Part shown: positions 35,414 through 47,765 of the stretch, in pieces | Layout: each line of letters opens with the position of its first letter | Position numbering within the stretch: the stretch's first letter is position 1 | Source of the DNA: Straminergon stramineum | Taxonomy: Eukaryota > Streptophyta > Bryopsida > Hypnales > Calliergonaceae | Assembly (NCBI GenBank): GCA_963920665.1 | Contig: OY987265.1 | Location: forward strand, 28,525,001-28,589,000 | Direction: 5' to 3' | DNA length: 64,000 bases | The notes under the pieces: generated by a model | The model's input: only the letters and a program-made list of their open reading frames with translations | What the model was told of the DNA's origin: nothing | Database searches by the model: none | Translations under genes and position numbers: made by a program

Positions 35414-37388
35414 TCTTCTGTAAACAAACTCAAATTTCATTTGCTTATTTATCATTTTTTCTTTGACATTGTAAAAACTATTTTCAATTATATGCTTTTG
35501 AGTCGAATAATTTGGCATAATTTAGCTACTTGGAACCTTAGTGATTGATCAATGCTAGTGATTTATATACTAGGTGTTGTATATATTCTTGTGCAATTTC
35601 CAAAGATAGCTCAAGGAGTTGTTGGTGTTGCGACTTTTGAGAGTTTCTAGTTTACTTGCAATTGCTCTATCAATGTGAAACAAATGCGCATCTATAGATG
35701 TTGTGTTTTCATTATATGATGAAAAAGACGAATTTAATATCTTGATGTCACTACGGCATGAAAAATTGCAAACGAATATTAGTGTTTCTTGATCCTCTAG
35801 TTGTCATGCTAAATGGAAGTCAAGATGTAATTCTATTGAGGCAAGAAAATTACAGGACATCTAGAAATAGGCATTACTAGTGGTTCACTTGTTTAGAAGT
35901 GTAGACCTCAATAAAGAGGTCATGAAACACTTCGAGGGTTACCTTTGCTTAGCCAACTCTTAGACTAGGACTGACTTGAGGCTCCAAAATTAAGGACAAG
36001 CTTGTTCATTGCGAAGCTACAATGTCGACATTTTGATGTCACATCTTTCACTGGGAAACTCAAAAGATCAATAGGTTCATCTAATGAGATGCAAGAGGGA
36101 AATGTAGTCCACTCTCTTGTGCATATTTTTGACAAACTCCTCAAAGCTATGAAAATCAACTACCGACATACCTTCATTGATTTTATGGATCCAATAAGAT
36201 AGAGTGCTAGTGAGACTTCTATAATGTCAACAATTGAGACTGCATTCTCTCAAAAGGGAACAACAATTTCACTTCAGACATGAGGGGGTTGACATTTAAA
36301 CCAACCTTGCATTCATGACTAAAGAACTTGTGTGTTTTATTTGGCCACATCATGCACATGTTAATGTCAATAGCTTTACAAGGTGTGTTTTTTGCACAAC
36401 TTTTAGTTGCATGAGAGACAAAGCTTCTGCAATCTCGTTCTTTTCACCATAGTTGTATAAGGTCTGTCTTTACTTTGATGTAAAATCCATACGCACTTGC
36501 ATGAATTGGAATGCTTGCAAAGTTTGGGACAAGGACAAGTTCATTGCAAAGAAATTAAAGAAGTGAGTATGGTTTGTACCACTTTTGCTTTGTGTAACAA
36601 CTGAAACTTAAAACATTTTGTGAAGGGTGTCCCAACAATTTGGATCCATCTACTAATGCAAAGAAGAATCAAGATAGGTGGAATGATGTTCCAATCATTT
36701 GACATCTTGTTTATCTTATGCACAATTATCCTCAAACAATTTGGGCTCAAGAATTGTAGAGATCAAAGGAAACCCTTGACATTGACCACCTCAATTGTTC
36801 CTTGGATTGGCACTTGTGAGGAAGGAGTTTTAAGAAGCATGCCCTTGAACCCCGATTCTGAGTCATAAAGATATAATTCAATTCATTTTTTAGTTCTTGT
36901 ATATGTTCACTCAAAGAAATGATCAATTTCGTTAAATTGGTGCAATTTTGGGTGCCAAAGTTGTGAAAAGAAGCTCTGAAATGTAGGAGTAGTGCAAATT
37001 TGTCTCTCAAATCACGTGTCCAAAAAGGTGCCAAAGTTGGAGAAGTATTAAAAGAGTTTAAGATGTAAGTTATAAATGGGAGAGTTTGTTTCTAATAAAT
37101 TTCTTGTGTAGAAGATGCGTAAAAGGATATTACCTTTCAGTGTGCCCCAATGCTCTCTAGACGAATGCTTCTGTTGTCTAAATTGTGCTTGGAAACTAGT
37201 CTAGCACTCCATATGTGACATAATATAGAACAATTTTCTCATTGAAATGCAAGTCAATTCAACAATTTGATTTTAAGTGAAGATTCATGCCAAAGACCAA
37301 AGTAGCCAGAACCTTACAAACAAGAACTTTGCAAATAGGAAGATATCCAAATCCTTTTTTCCTTTAGACTGGTCACTCTATCTCGCTA
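35414..37388. other. Intergenic DNA with unrecognised short ORFs
   Basis: ORFs at 36002-36202 and 36620-36868 (+) have no family resemblance that I can name. Surrounding frames are broken, so this could be a decayed gene or retroelement. Nothing firmer can be said. Confidence 0.4.
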
Positions 37389-37648
37389 GACGTTAAATCC
37401 TCCATTTGAATTGGGCCCCGCAAGGGCATTTTGTGTTTTATCCGGGGGTAAAAGTAAAAACTACCCCCTATTTTGAGCCATATCTTGGGTGAGTTCTAGA
37501 CCTCTCCCAACTAACTTGGGGTCTCTGATTGCAAATATGAATTCAGAATTTGCAACAAAATTAATGTGCAAAAAATAAAAAATTCTTGTGTTTTTCGTAA
37601 GGTAAATCTACTCCTGCGGGGCCCAGTTTGAATGGAGGATTTAACGTC
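37389..37648. mobile_element. MITE, family E copy 2
   Basis: The 260-bp element has about 35-bp inverted repeats. It begins GACGTTAAATCCTCCATTTG and ends with the inverse; the GGGCCCCGC block is shared by both ends. The interior shares TTTGAGCCAT and TGCAAATATGAATTC blocks with 7155-7373. No ORF of note. Confidence 0.88.
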
Positions 37649-39812
37649 CTCCCTCCATCTCTGGCTAAAGCTTGAGTGTGAGGCCGTGGCATTAGACAGT
37701 GTCATTGTCATCAACACCTGACAAGGTGAATATTCACATCATTAGCAGAACCAATTTCACCTTAACTAAGCTTAAGGTACTTTCGCACTTGGCATTACGG
37801 GTGGCATTACAAGGAGGTGATTTGCCAGAATGGGCGCGGGCATTCAGACTTGCGGTAGTTGGGGAATACCGAGCCGATGTGGAGTCCTATGTGGCATGCG
37901 TGAAGGACTGTGCTTTCACTCCCTGTGGGCCATGGTTTTATCGAAGGATGTTGTTATCCGCCAGAGTTTAAGGAAATGGTAAATCAAGTGGAGAGGTAGA
38001 TGTGAGAGATGTAGGTCCGGTCTTAGTTAAACGCCTTCTTGGAGGTCGATTAAGTTAAAACGACGGATTAAGTTAAAACATCGAAGCCTTTCTAGGAGGC
38101 AGTGAATTCGCAAAAAACACATGAGAACTGCAACTGCAGATTGTGCAAAGCCATACCTAATTTAGTGCAAGCAAGCAAAAACAAGGCTTCCTCCAAAATC
38201 TAGTGTTGTAGCCGACCACGTTCTCACCACCTCCTGCGTTGACTTTTCGCTGTCCTTCGCCACTGCTTGAGGAAATGCCGTCCACAACGCCCTCCTGTAC
38301 GAAAACTTCTATTCTGTTCTCTTGATCACGTTGTCATTGGCCCTCACCAATGATCACAAATTTCAGTCGCCGCACTGGATGCTCCCCGCACTCTATGGAC
38401 ATTTGAATTATACACTAGTGAACAACGTCACTTTCTCGCTTAACCTGTTGCCAAATGCTGTACGCGAGGCCCCTCACGAAGACCAGAGTTGTTCTATCGA
38501 ACACATTTTGGGGTTCGGGTGTTGAGTTGTTCGTCTAATGTCGCGTGTCGTACACGATGAGTGTCGTGTATACATGACAATTTTGACAAATAACACCTTA
38601 TCCTAACAACAAAGATAATTTGAAATCTCATTTTATTTATGATCCATAATTAAGAATGTAATAAGTGATTATTAAATTGAGACACTTCAATAAAATGAAA
38701 CTCAAATATGTCAAGATTGGAAATAAAAAGTGCTTTATTTGAAAGTCAACCTTAAAGTTGACTTTATTAGATGGACAAGGGGGTCTACTAGACGTGTTGG
38801 ACGTTGTGTTTGTCGTGTTGTCGAGTTGTTCGGCCGAACAACCATAACGAAGACCGGTCTTGTGCTGGAAATCAATTGTGACGGTGCTTCTGTTACTTCT
38901 CTTAAAATTAGCTAACGACACTTCTTTTACTCCATAGAAATAGCTATGTCTGAATAGCAGGGGCTGACACAGACTTGCAAAAGAACACTTCAAGCGCTTG
39001 TGCGGGGACCACTTTCCTCTGGTACTCAATTATGCACTGGTCCTCGTTCGTTGACTGTTTTATCTGTTTATGCGTACTGCTTCCAAACGCCAAGTGCGAA
39101 AGTACCTTTAGCCATGCATCTCACCAAAGTTTTTATTTTGTTATTTTCCTTTCACTTTTCACTTCTTTCATATCTGGTTGAGGGCATGAGGCTACCATTT
39201 ACGACAAATTCCGCACAATAATCTTGCTCATTTTAGGAAGCTACAACATAATGTATATCTGTCATTCTAGGTAAATAATTTCATCAACATCCATTTGTTT
39301 CATCGAGGTTTGCAATTAATCAAATACTATTGTCAAAATCCAACAATATTTATCCAAAAGATGAGAAGAAGAACCACTAATCTCACTTGGTTTAAGCTCA
39401 AACTTATCAACAACCATTGTTGTTGTTGTATTTGATGTGAGTTTGAAGTTCAATTGATAGGAAGACTATTGAAAGTTCATGAATCCTTACATTTGCCTCT
39501 TAAGCTTTTCAAGGTGCAAGACCTACTTTTGAGGGAACATGAATATTGTGAGAATCATGTAGAACTAATGTGTGTTTTTCTCATAACAATTGGTCAAATA
39601 TGACAATTTAACAGTAGAGCGAACCCCATCGTTAATCATTAGAGAGCTTTAGAACTCTATCACTTCTCACTAAAAATGATCTAATGTTGGTATCCCATTC
39701 AGCGATACGTTTTGTCTTTCGTGAATTTTTTAACTAGCCCCATGTTTTGTAGCTATTTCAAGGAATGAAAAACAATGGGGTTCATAGTAATATAAGTAAA
39801 CATAATTGTAGC
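37649..39812. other. Intergenic region with two coding-like stretches of unknown kind
   Basis: The + frame at 37699-37971 (90 codons) reads into a composition unlike the AT-rich flanks. Around 38225-38525 a frame is open on both sides of a single TGA (about 38269) and ends at 38525. The latter has balanced composition and a plausible protein-like residue mix. Neither matches a family that I recognise. They may be gene fragments. The rest is AT-rich. Confidence 0.35.
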
Positions 39813-40465
39813 TAAACCTCTAAATGAATTTGACTATGTTTTCACCAAAAATGCTCTCAAACTACCATTTCTAGTACAACTATCAAATTTTAGAAAAAAA
39901 AACATTTTTGGACACATGTAACCATAGGATCTTGTAGTACACTAGTTGGAGAAGATGTGGTAAAAATTTCAGCATTTCTACCATGTAGATTGCAAGATAT
40001 TAGCATTTGAATGGACAAAAATCCTATTTTTGGCTTTGCGCAAAAATGGGCAGTTGCACTTCACAAGGTTACATTTGTATAAAAAAAATTCCATAATATT
40101 GGTGCCTTTTTGGATTCATTTTTCAAGGCAAGTTGGCTACATGCTTGAAAAAATTTAGATCATTTGGAATTGTACAACATGTAGGAAAAAAATAGTAAGT
40201 AGAAAGAACTAGAGAAGGATTCAAATTACTAAATTGTTAAGAATTTAATTATGGAATTGAAAAATGCCAATCCCAATTGTTGTATTGTTGTAATAAACAA
40301 TCTACACTTAAAATTCATTTTCTAATTTTTTCCAAAAAAATGGAAAATTGAGTAAAATAAATGAATTCAAAGTTTATTTTAGAGTTGAGAATCCATAATT
40401 GCCCGCAAACTAAAACACCTCATAATTTTCATCTCTCAAATCAAAATGGAAAGATTCAAAGCTTT

Positions 40466-40522
<57 letters not shown>

Positions 40523-40790
40523 TCAAATTTGTATTTCTTAAAAAAGTGATTTTTTAAGAATTTTTTGGGACTACCTAGGCTACCACCAAGCAATGAAAAT
40601 GACATATCATACTATAACTTTTGAACCATTTAATCAAAAGTTATGAAAATTTTTGGGCCTTAAAGCAAATCCTTGGGCACATGTTGTGTGAAAATTTCAA
40701 AGAAAAAGAATGAAAACTCCATTCATATTGGGCTGCCCAAAATCTCTATGTTGCCAAAAAAAATGCAGTTTAGGTATTTAGGGGGTTAAA
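39813..40790 (-). mobile_element. Family A TIR repeat, reverse copy
   Basis: It runs from AAACCTCTAAATG-type sequence at the left to TATTTAGGGGGTTAAA at 40790. The interior is homologous to 24639-25638 in the same orientation and to 45016-45971 in reverse. It contains a TA microsatellite at 40469-40519 absent from the other copies. Confidence 0.8.
40469..40519. repeat. (TA)n microsatellite
   Basis: About 25 uninterrupted TA dinucleotides within a family A repeat. The overlapping + frame at 40361-40549 that encodes alternating Tyr-Ile is an artefact of this tract. Confidence 0.97.
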
Positions 40791-41689
40791 GGATTGAATT
40801 TTTAGCATTAGAGGACAAGTGAGGGCCTTTAGTGCCTCTTTCAGGGCTATTCCCTGCATTGTTCCCTATGCTGTCAAAAATTGGGAATTAGTCCATAATG
40901 AGTTGAATTTTCAAATTTTTGGATTTTTTTCCTTCAAATTCCTAAAATTTCTAATAAAATTAAAACAAAATTTTATAAAAAATAATATTTCTTTTATAAA
41001 ATAATGAAAATAATAAAAAATAATATTATTTTTTGATGTGGCAATGACTGTTCCATGTCATACTGCTAATGTCTCAAGTTCCCACAACTTGGGAACTCAA
41101 AATAACTTGTGGCCTCTTCATGCCCTCAAATGTCCTCTAATGTTTCCTTCAAAAAAGTGAAAGAAAATTCATAGTAGAGTCATTGTATACAAAAGCCATC
41201 TCAACATTGTACAGAAACTTTTAAATACAAGTCTCACCTCGACTCACTAAGAAAATAGATGGTGTGAGATGACTTTTGGATTCAAGAGATATGAAACCTA
41301 TCTTTGCAATGAATTGATTGCCACAAGTAACTAAGTCCAATTCATTCAAAATATAAGGATTCAATCACTTAATAATGCATAAATAATTTGTGAATTTGAA
41401 GTCTGAAATAGTAAGGTCCCAATTATAAATCTTCATAAGATCCCAATTATCCTTCAAATGAATCATGAATAGTGCATTTAGATTCTAGAATGTATCCCAA
41501 TAAGAAGTGTTAGTTGTAGAATCTATAAGTATATCCTTTATTACAAGTCATGACTTTGGATGACTGTTACAATAATAGGTGTAGGAGAAGATGTCTTGGT
41601 GAATGGAATTAGTGAATCCTACAAAGGTTGAAACAAAATTCTAAGAAGACAAAGATAGACACATATCTTCTAAAGCATCCTTAAGCATC
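40791..41689. other. AT-rich intergenic region
   Basis: No gene or complete element is recognised. It precedes copy 2 of the segmental duplication. Confidence 0.45.
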
Positions 41690-41865
41690 CTTTCCACCAC
41701 TAGACCTCTTCCTACTCAATCAATTAGGTAATGCAATTCTTTGGTTATTTAATGAATCTTGGAAACTATTGGAATGGTCTCCCAATTCATGTGTGTGTTT
41801 TCATAATACAAGCTTATCTTTAGCCTTAAAATCAAATGTAGTGTGATGTGGTCTATGAAAAATCC

Positions 41866-42655
41866 TTTAACCCCTAAAGGACCAAACAGTGTTTTTTGGC
41901 AACATAGCAATTTTGGGTAGTTCACTACAAATGGAATTTTTATTTTTTTTCTTTGAATTTTTCACACAACATATTCCCAAGGAGTAGCTTGACGGCCCAA
42001 CAATTTTCATAAATTTTGAATACATAGTTAAAAAGTTATTGTATGATATTTAGTTTTCATTGCTCGGCGGGCAGCTCGGACAGAAAAAAAAAATTCTTTA
42101 AAAATCACTTTTTTTTAAAATAAAAATTTGAAATTTATTTTAAAGAGTAATATATATATGAAAAACTTTGAATCATTACATTTTGATTTATGAGATGAAA
42201 GTTATGAAGAGTTTTAGTTGTGGGTAGTTTGTGGGTAGTAATGGAATCTCTACTCTAAAATTAACTTTCAAGACCTTTATTTAACTCAATTTTCAATGTT
42301 TTTGGAAAAAAATAAAAATGTGAGGTGTAGATTGTTTATTACAACATTATCACCATTGGGATTGGCATTTTTTCAATTTCATAAATAAATTATTAACAAT
42401 TTAGTATTTTGAATCATTCTCTACTTCTTCTAATTACTAATTTTTTCCTATTTGTTGTACAATTCCAAATGATCTAAAATTTTTCAAGCAAGTAGCCAAT
42501 ATGACTTGAAGAATGAATCCAAAGAGTTACAACCAATTTGGACATTTTTTCACAATGATCTGACCTTGTGAAGTGCAGCTGCCCAAGTTTTTGCAAGGCT
42601 AAAAAAAGCTTTTTGTCACTTCAAATGATAATATCTTGCAATCCAAACCAGTGTT
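41866..42655 (+). mobile_element. Family A TIR repeat, right end missing
   Basis: It starts TTTAACCCCTAAAGG and follows the order of the 45016-45971 copy until about AATATCTTGCAATCC (42640), then breaks off. The terminal 200 bp or so are missing. It sits inside the duplicated segment, and the paralogous position at 29531-29545 is uninterrupted. Confidence 0.78.
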
Positions 42656-44088
42656 GTTTTTTGGTTAATTTGATATTTATTAACAAATAGAAGTTACTTA
42701 ATATTTGAACTTGATATTCTTTGACAAAAATTTGTTAATCCAAGTTTACCATTGAAGGTAAAAAATCAAATTGCATCAACAACATAAAATGCAATTAATA
42801 ATAAAAATGAAATCAAAGTTACATTTCAAAGAAATAAACATAATTTAAAAAATCTAATGACAATGGAATATCATGATAGATTTGAACATCAATTTTTATG
42901 TCATTTTAACTCTTATTAGAGCCAAATTATAGTAAAAGCTTCTAATTTTTAATTTAGATACAAATAATGATATATTTTTTATTTTTTATTTTTTTGGTAA
43001 TTGTACTAAAAAATGAAATCTAAGAAGGAAGGACATGGTTTAAAAAATTTGAAACCTTGATTACAAAGATTATAGGATAACATCTCCCAAATCCACTACA
43101 CCATATTTTTGTCAAAAATGTCTAATATTAAGGTGAACTTGCATGTAGGCAAACTAGGTGAATTTTTTGTGATTAAATTTGCACATGATTTATAAGACAT
43201 TGACATTGAGACATTGAGTTTATAACAGAGATTTATAAGACATTGAGTTTCAATTTGAGAAGACTTACAACAATAAAATTTTAAAATGTCAAAGTCTCAA
43301 AACTTGAAAAAATGTCATTTTTTCTACCTATGTGTTTCATTCATTTACTCTAAAATTCTTAATGGGCAGATTTTCAATGCATGGAACCATATTCCGTGTA
43401 AGGCGATGGGTACTCTAAAATGTGCCTCTAACCCAAAACTGCCACCATCATCACTTTGGGGTACATCTCCAAAATCAATATGTAGCTATGTGGAGGAAAT
43501 GATTTTAGAACCTCTACTGAAAAGAACTTTGACCATTTATAACTTTTGCATACGATATCCAAATGTCACATTCTTTGGTGCATTGGAACTTATTTGCACT
43601 TGCCAATGAGGAAATATTGACATTTGATGAGTCTAATAATAGTAATTAGGCATAGTAGCAAAAATGATGGTTTGGGAGGTGCCCACTTTAACCCTAAAAG
43701 GATAAACTAGTAATCACTATGGAAATCAACCTTTTGGGTACCGTTCAAATCATTAATTTGGCTTGAGAAAACCCAAGAGCACTGTACAAGACCTCCCTAT
43801 TTTACACAAAATTCCAAGGATGAACATCTATGCACTTCTCTCCTACATAGAAATATTCTCTGTCATCCATTATAGACACTAAGTGTCCGCGATGTTCTTC
43901 TAGGGTTCAACGAGTTTCCATGTTAAGGAGTACAAGTTTTTGCAGGTTCTAAGAAAAATCCATGCCAAGTTTCAAGTCCATTTGCCCAACTGGAAAGAAG
44001 CATACATGAGCTGCATGAGCTAAACTTCCAGTGGTATGTCGAAGTAAGTTATATGTCCTTTCTAGAAGTTCTGAAATCCATTGTTTAG

Positions 44089-44265
44089 AAATTAGAAGAA
44101 GAAAATGAAGGGCCTGGTCACCTGCCTGGTGGGCCTGTTCCTGTATTGCAAATGGGTTATAAATTGTTGACACTCGCTCTCATTGGAAATTGGTTTTGTA
44201 CAATGATTGAAACATGTACCATTTTGGAAAGAGCAAATGTGCAAGAGTTCGTACACACGACATAA
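44089..44265 (+). pseudogene. Unrecognised coding remnant shared by both duplicated segments
   Basis: The frame is open for 58 codons before a TAA at 44263-44265, with a TAG just upstream (44086-44088). It reads EEENEGPGHLPGGPVPVLQM, then GYKLLTLALIGNWFC. The equivalent part of copy 1 (30606-30706) keeps a similar GHLLGVPIPILQMGYKL string but in a shifted frame relative to its upstream EEEN codons. This suggests descent from a real exon of unknown family. Confidence 0.35.
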
Positions 44266-44326
44266 GATTAGTATTGTTCATGGAAGCTTTTCTTCATGGA
44301 CAAAGCAGAAAGTTCTAAGGAATACA

Positions 44327-44824
44327 TAAGGTAAAACAGCCCATTGTGGTCAGATGACCCACAGTGGACACCTATGGAATGACCCCATTATGGGTTTTTT
44401 CAGACCCCATCATGGGCTTTATTACCAAATGAGATTTGGACCACAATCAATGTCTTACCTGATAGTAATGGAGTGATTAGTGACTGCACTAGGAACTTCT
44501 AACTTTTTAGTGTAATTTCATTGTAGGAAGTGACTTTTGTAGGCCTTTCGCATTAGAAATTATTGTGACTGTTTTAGGTGTGTAAGACAAGCATGATGGA
44601 TACAAATTTTGTTGGTTCTAGGGTAATCTACAAACTCTTTTGGGCCTTAATGGGCTGAACACTTCAAAAATTCATAGCAAATTCATACTTTGTCAAAAAA
44701 ATATAATTTCAAGTGCTCTCATTGTTTCTCACACCTATCTTTATGTGGGAAAAAAATGAAAAAATTTCAGCCATGGCATGAGTATGAACTTCTAATTCTG
44801 ACCGCAATGCGCTGTTTTACCTTA
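44327..44824. mobile_element. TIR element (about 0.5 kb), family G
   Basis: The left end TAAGGTAAAACAGCCCATTG and the right end, read inverted as TAAGGTAAAACAGCGCATTG, define a 498-bp element with about 28-bp termini. CA lies on both outer flanks, but that is too short to call a target duplication. Internal tandem ACCCCAT(T/C)ATGGG motifs lie near the left end (44378-44416). No ORF. Confidence 0.8.
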
Positions 44825-45015
44825 CAGGTCCAAAATCAATTGGCTGTAGCCCGATTTGTTCCCTAGTTTTTGTTCCAAATGAAGTCTCTTGCATCCTAAT
44901 GTAGTAAAACTCTAAAGGATGGGCATTTTGACAACTTCAATATGGAATTGGGGTTAAAACTTGAAAGGGTTGGAATTGGGTTCATTTTATAATTTCATTG
45001 AACATCACCATGCGA

Positions 45016-45971
45016 TTTAACTCCTAAAGGATCAAACGGCATTTTTTGGCAACATAGGGATTTGGGGTAGCTTAATACAAATGGAATTTTTATTTTTCTT
45101 CTTTGAAATTTTCTCACAACATTTTCCCAAGGAGTAGCTTTAAGGCCCAACATTTTTCATAACTTTTGAATACATAGTTAAAAAATTATGGTATGATATG
45201 TAGTTTTCATAGTTCGGTGGGCATCCTGGGCAGCAAAAACAAATTCTTGAAAAATCAATTTTTTTCAAAATAAAAATTTGAAATTGGTTTTCTACATTTG
45301 TATATACGTGGAAAGCTTTGAATCATTCCATTTTGATTTATGAGATGAAAGTTATGAGGAGTTTTAATTGTGGGTAGTTTGTGGGTAGTTATGAAATCTC
45401 CATTTTAAAATAAACTTTGAAGTCCTTTATTTAACTCAATTTTCAATGTTCTTGGAAAAAAATAAAAATTTTAGGTGTAGATTCTTTATTACAACATTAC
45501 AACCATTGGGATTGGCATTTTTCAATTCCATAAATAAATTGTTAACAATTTAGTATTTTGAATCATTCTCTACTTCATTCTACTTACTAATTTTTTCCTA
45601 TATGTTGTACAATTCCAAATGATCTAAAAGTTTTCAAGCATGTAGCCAACTTGCCTTGAATAATGAATCCAAAGAGTTACAACCCTTTTGGACATTGTTT
45701 TATAATGATATGACCTTAAGAAGTGCAGCTGCCCGGATTTTCGCAGGGCCAAAAAAGGGATTTTTGTCACTTCAAACACTAATATCTTGCAATCTATATG
45801 GTGGAAATTTCTGAATTTTTTTTCTACATCTTCTCAAACCAGTGTACTACAAGATCCTATGGTTACATGTGTCCTAAAATGTTTTTTTCCCAAAATTTTG
45901 TACTTGTACTAGAAATGGCAGTTTAGGAGTGTTTATGGTGAAAACATAGTCGAAAACCTTTAGGGGGTAAA
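45016..45971 (+). mobile_element. Family A TIR repeat, best full copy
   Basis: The 956-bp copy begins TTTAACTCCTAAAGG and ends CCTTTAGGGGGTAAA, i.e. 15-bp inverted termini. It is homologous to 41866 (same strand), 24639 and 39813 (reverse). No coding capacity, so it is a non-autonomous element of unassigned superfamily. Confidence 0.85.
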
Positions 45972-47561
45972 CATATGGCAAAAAGATAATTCAATATTCC
46001 ACAATCTTGAAGGGACTTGTGTAGATTAACATTGCAACCATGTAGGGAGTCAAAAGAATCACAATAGAATTGAAATGGAAGCAAATTGTCCCCCCCTAGA
46101 AATTACAACATGAAGCTAAATGTTTTTGCTTTGACCACCTATACTTGTTTTTGTTCTACTCAAAAATGAGTTCTCTAGATTTTTTTTTCTAATTTGTTGT
46201 TTGTTGCACCAAAGAAATTGTGAATTCGATCAATGGCTAAATAGATGTGGTGACCAAAGGGACAACAATGAATCATCCTACCTTACTTTCTTGAAGATGA
46301 AGCCCTCAATCCTTACCAAAGGGGAATAATTTATGTATAATGGTAAGGTAGGAGGCTCGAATTCCATCTGGGCATTTAGAATTGACCATATGAAAGGGCT
46401 AGAAATTGAGCAAATGGTTTTCGAAATGGATGACCCTTTTCCTAGTCATAAAATGCCAATCTATTACATGAGATTTGAACCAAATAGAAGATTGTGAGTT
46501 CCTTGCAATTCCCTACAATGGGAAAGTTGTTGAACTCCGCCACTGCAATAGTGCCAATGTGGTCGGGTGACGGCCACATAAGATTTCTTTTTTCATCTTT
46601 TTTTTCAATTTCAAGACTAAAAAAATTAAATTTTTTCTTCAATATTTATGATAGCTAACAATAGTCAGCCATGCCCTCACTATTGCAGAAACAACATGGG
46701 GAATAGGCTTGAAATGGCCCCTTATTTCCCCAAATCTCATCTAATGCTTGTGCTTCATTTTAGGACAAGCATGCACTAAATCATTTTGACACAAATCAAC
46801 AGATTTGTGTCAAAAAGTGACCGGATCAACATGACCAAATCAATAGAAAAACTGAATTTTCTATTAGTGATGAGGTGATAGTTGGTATTGTGGTGAGCAT
46901 AGATTGCTCATAATTCAATCCTTGTGCTTCATTTTAGGACAACCATGAGGTGATTGTTGGTACTATGATGAGCATAGTTTGCTAATAATTCAATTATTAA
47001 TTCACTTAAATTTAAATACAAGTATAGTTCCTTAACTACACTAAAATGTGATTTTTAATGGGAGCTAAATTCATTGAAAATGCCTTTTGATATGAATTTC
47101 TTGCTTTTATGAGTTACGGGAACATCTAGAGCATTCTTTTAATTACTTTTTGGACTCAATTCTTCTTTTCAAAGGCATGTTTTGATTGAATATTGTGGTA
47201 GCTCATGAACAAAAATAGTGACCTACACATATGTCACTTTCAAAATTTGTATTCAAATCAATTTGAAATTTACAAAAAAAATTACTACTCCTTGCATTCT
47301 CATTTCTATCTTTGCCAAAAAAGATTCAATATGTTTGGGTACACTAATTATTCACAAACATCTCTTTTCCCTTAGATGCATGATTTGTGAGCCTCCTTCC
47401 TTCCTATTTAATTTATGTCAATTTAAATACCTTGAAACCAATGGAAATCACACATTCTCTAGTTTCATATCTCAAATTTTGAAGGTGATGGAAAGTAATT
47501 GTATTTGGCATGTTTTGCAAGGGTAGAAGGTTTCTTGTGGTCAATCTCTACACATTTATTT
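45972..47561. other. AT-rich intergenic region with small hairpin
   Basis: No gene is seen. A perfect 14-bp palindromic hairpin lies at 46784-46815. A local direct duplication repeats TGCTTCATTTTAGGACAA(G/C)CATG (46750 and 46922) and GGTGAT(A/T)GTTGGTA (46873 and 46950). Confidence 0.5.
46784..46815. repeat. Perfect 14-bp hairpin
   Basis: TTTTGACACAAATC pairs exactly with GATTTGTGTCAAAA across a 4-nt AACA loop. It resembles a compact hairpin without a following T tract, so it is not called a terminator. Confidence 0.85.
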
Positions 47562-47765
47562 TTGAAAAATGGTGTAAGTTAGGTACATAGTACTTGAAGC
47601 AACTATTAGGCATTTTTTCTATATACATTTTTTGGATGTAATCATTTCATATATCACAATAGAACATTGTGTACTCAAAAATTTCACTCCAAAATGCATT
47701 TGATAAAAAAATGCTTGACAATTGCTTCAAGTAATATGTACCTAATTTGCACTATTTTCATACAT
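47562..47765. mobile_element. Small foldback element
   Basis: The left arm (about 47562-47615, containing TTAGGTACATAGTACTTGAA) pairs imperfectly with the right arm (about 47710-47765). The total is about 204 bp, consistent with a MITE. Outer boundaries are approximate. Confidence 0.65.

Larger units (their letters stand above)
41690..44265. repeat. Segmental duplication, copy 2
   Basis: Colinear with 29270-30750 but longer, mainly because of a family A insertion at 41866-42655 and extra sequence near 43330-43930 that resembles family C. Shared landmarks include CTAGACCTCTTCCTACTCAA near 41700 and GCAAATGGGTTATAAATTGT near 44150. Divergence is considerable and the frames have decayed differently in the two copies. 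Confidence 0.8.

Noticed and set aside
40361..40549. ORF with alternating Tyr-Ile
   Set aside because: Translation of the TA microsatellite within a family A repeat.
46330..46370. TATAATGGTAAGG and GGCTCGAATTCC as tRNA boxes
   Set aside because: The spacing is far too short for a tRNA and no cloverleaf is possible.
46784..46815. Hairpin as a transcription terminator
   Set aside because: There is no nearby gene end and such terminators do not apply to plant Pol II genes.
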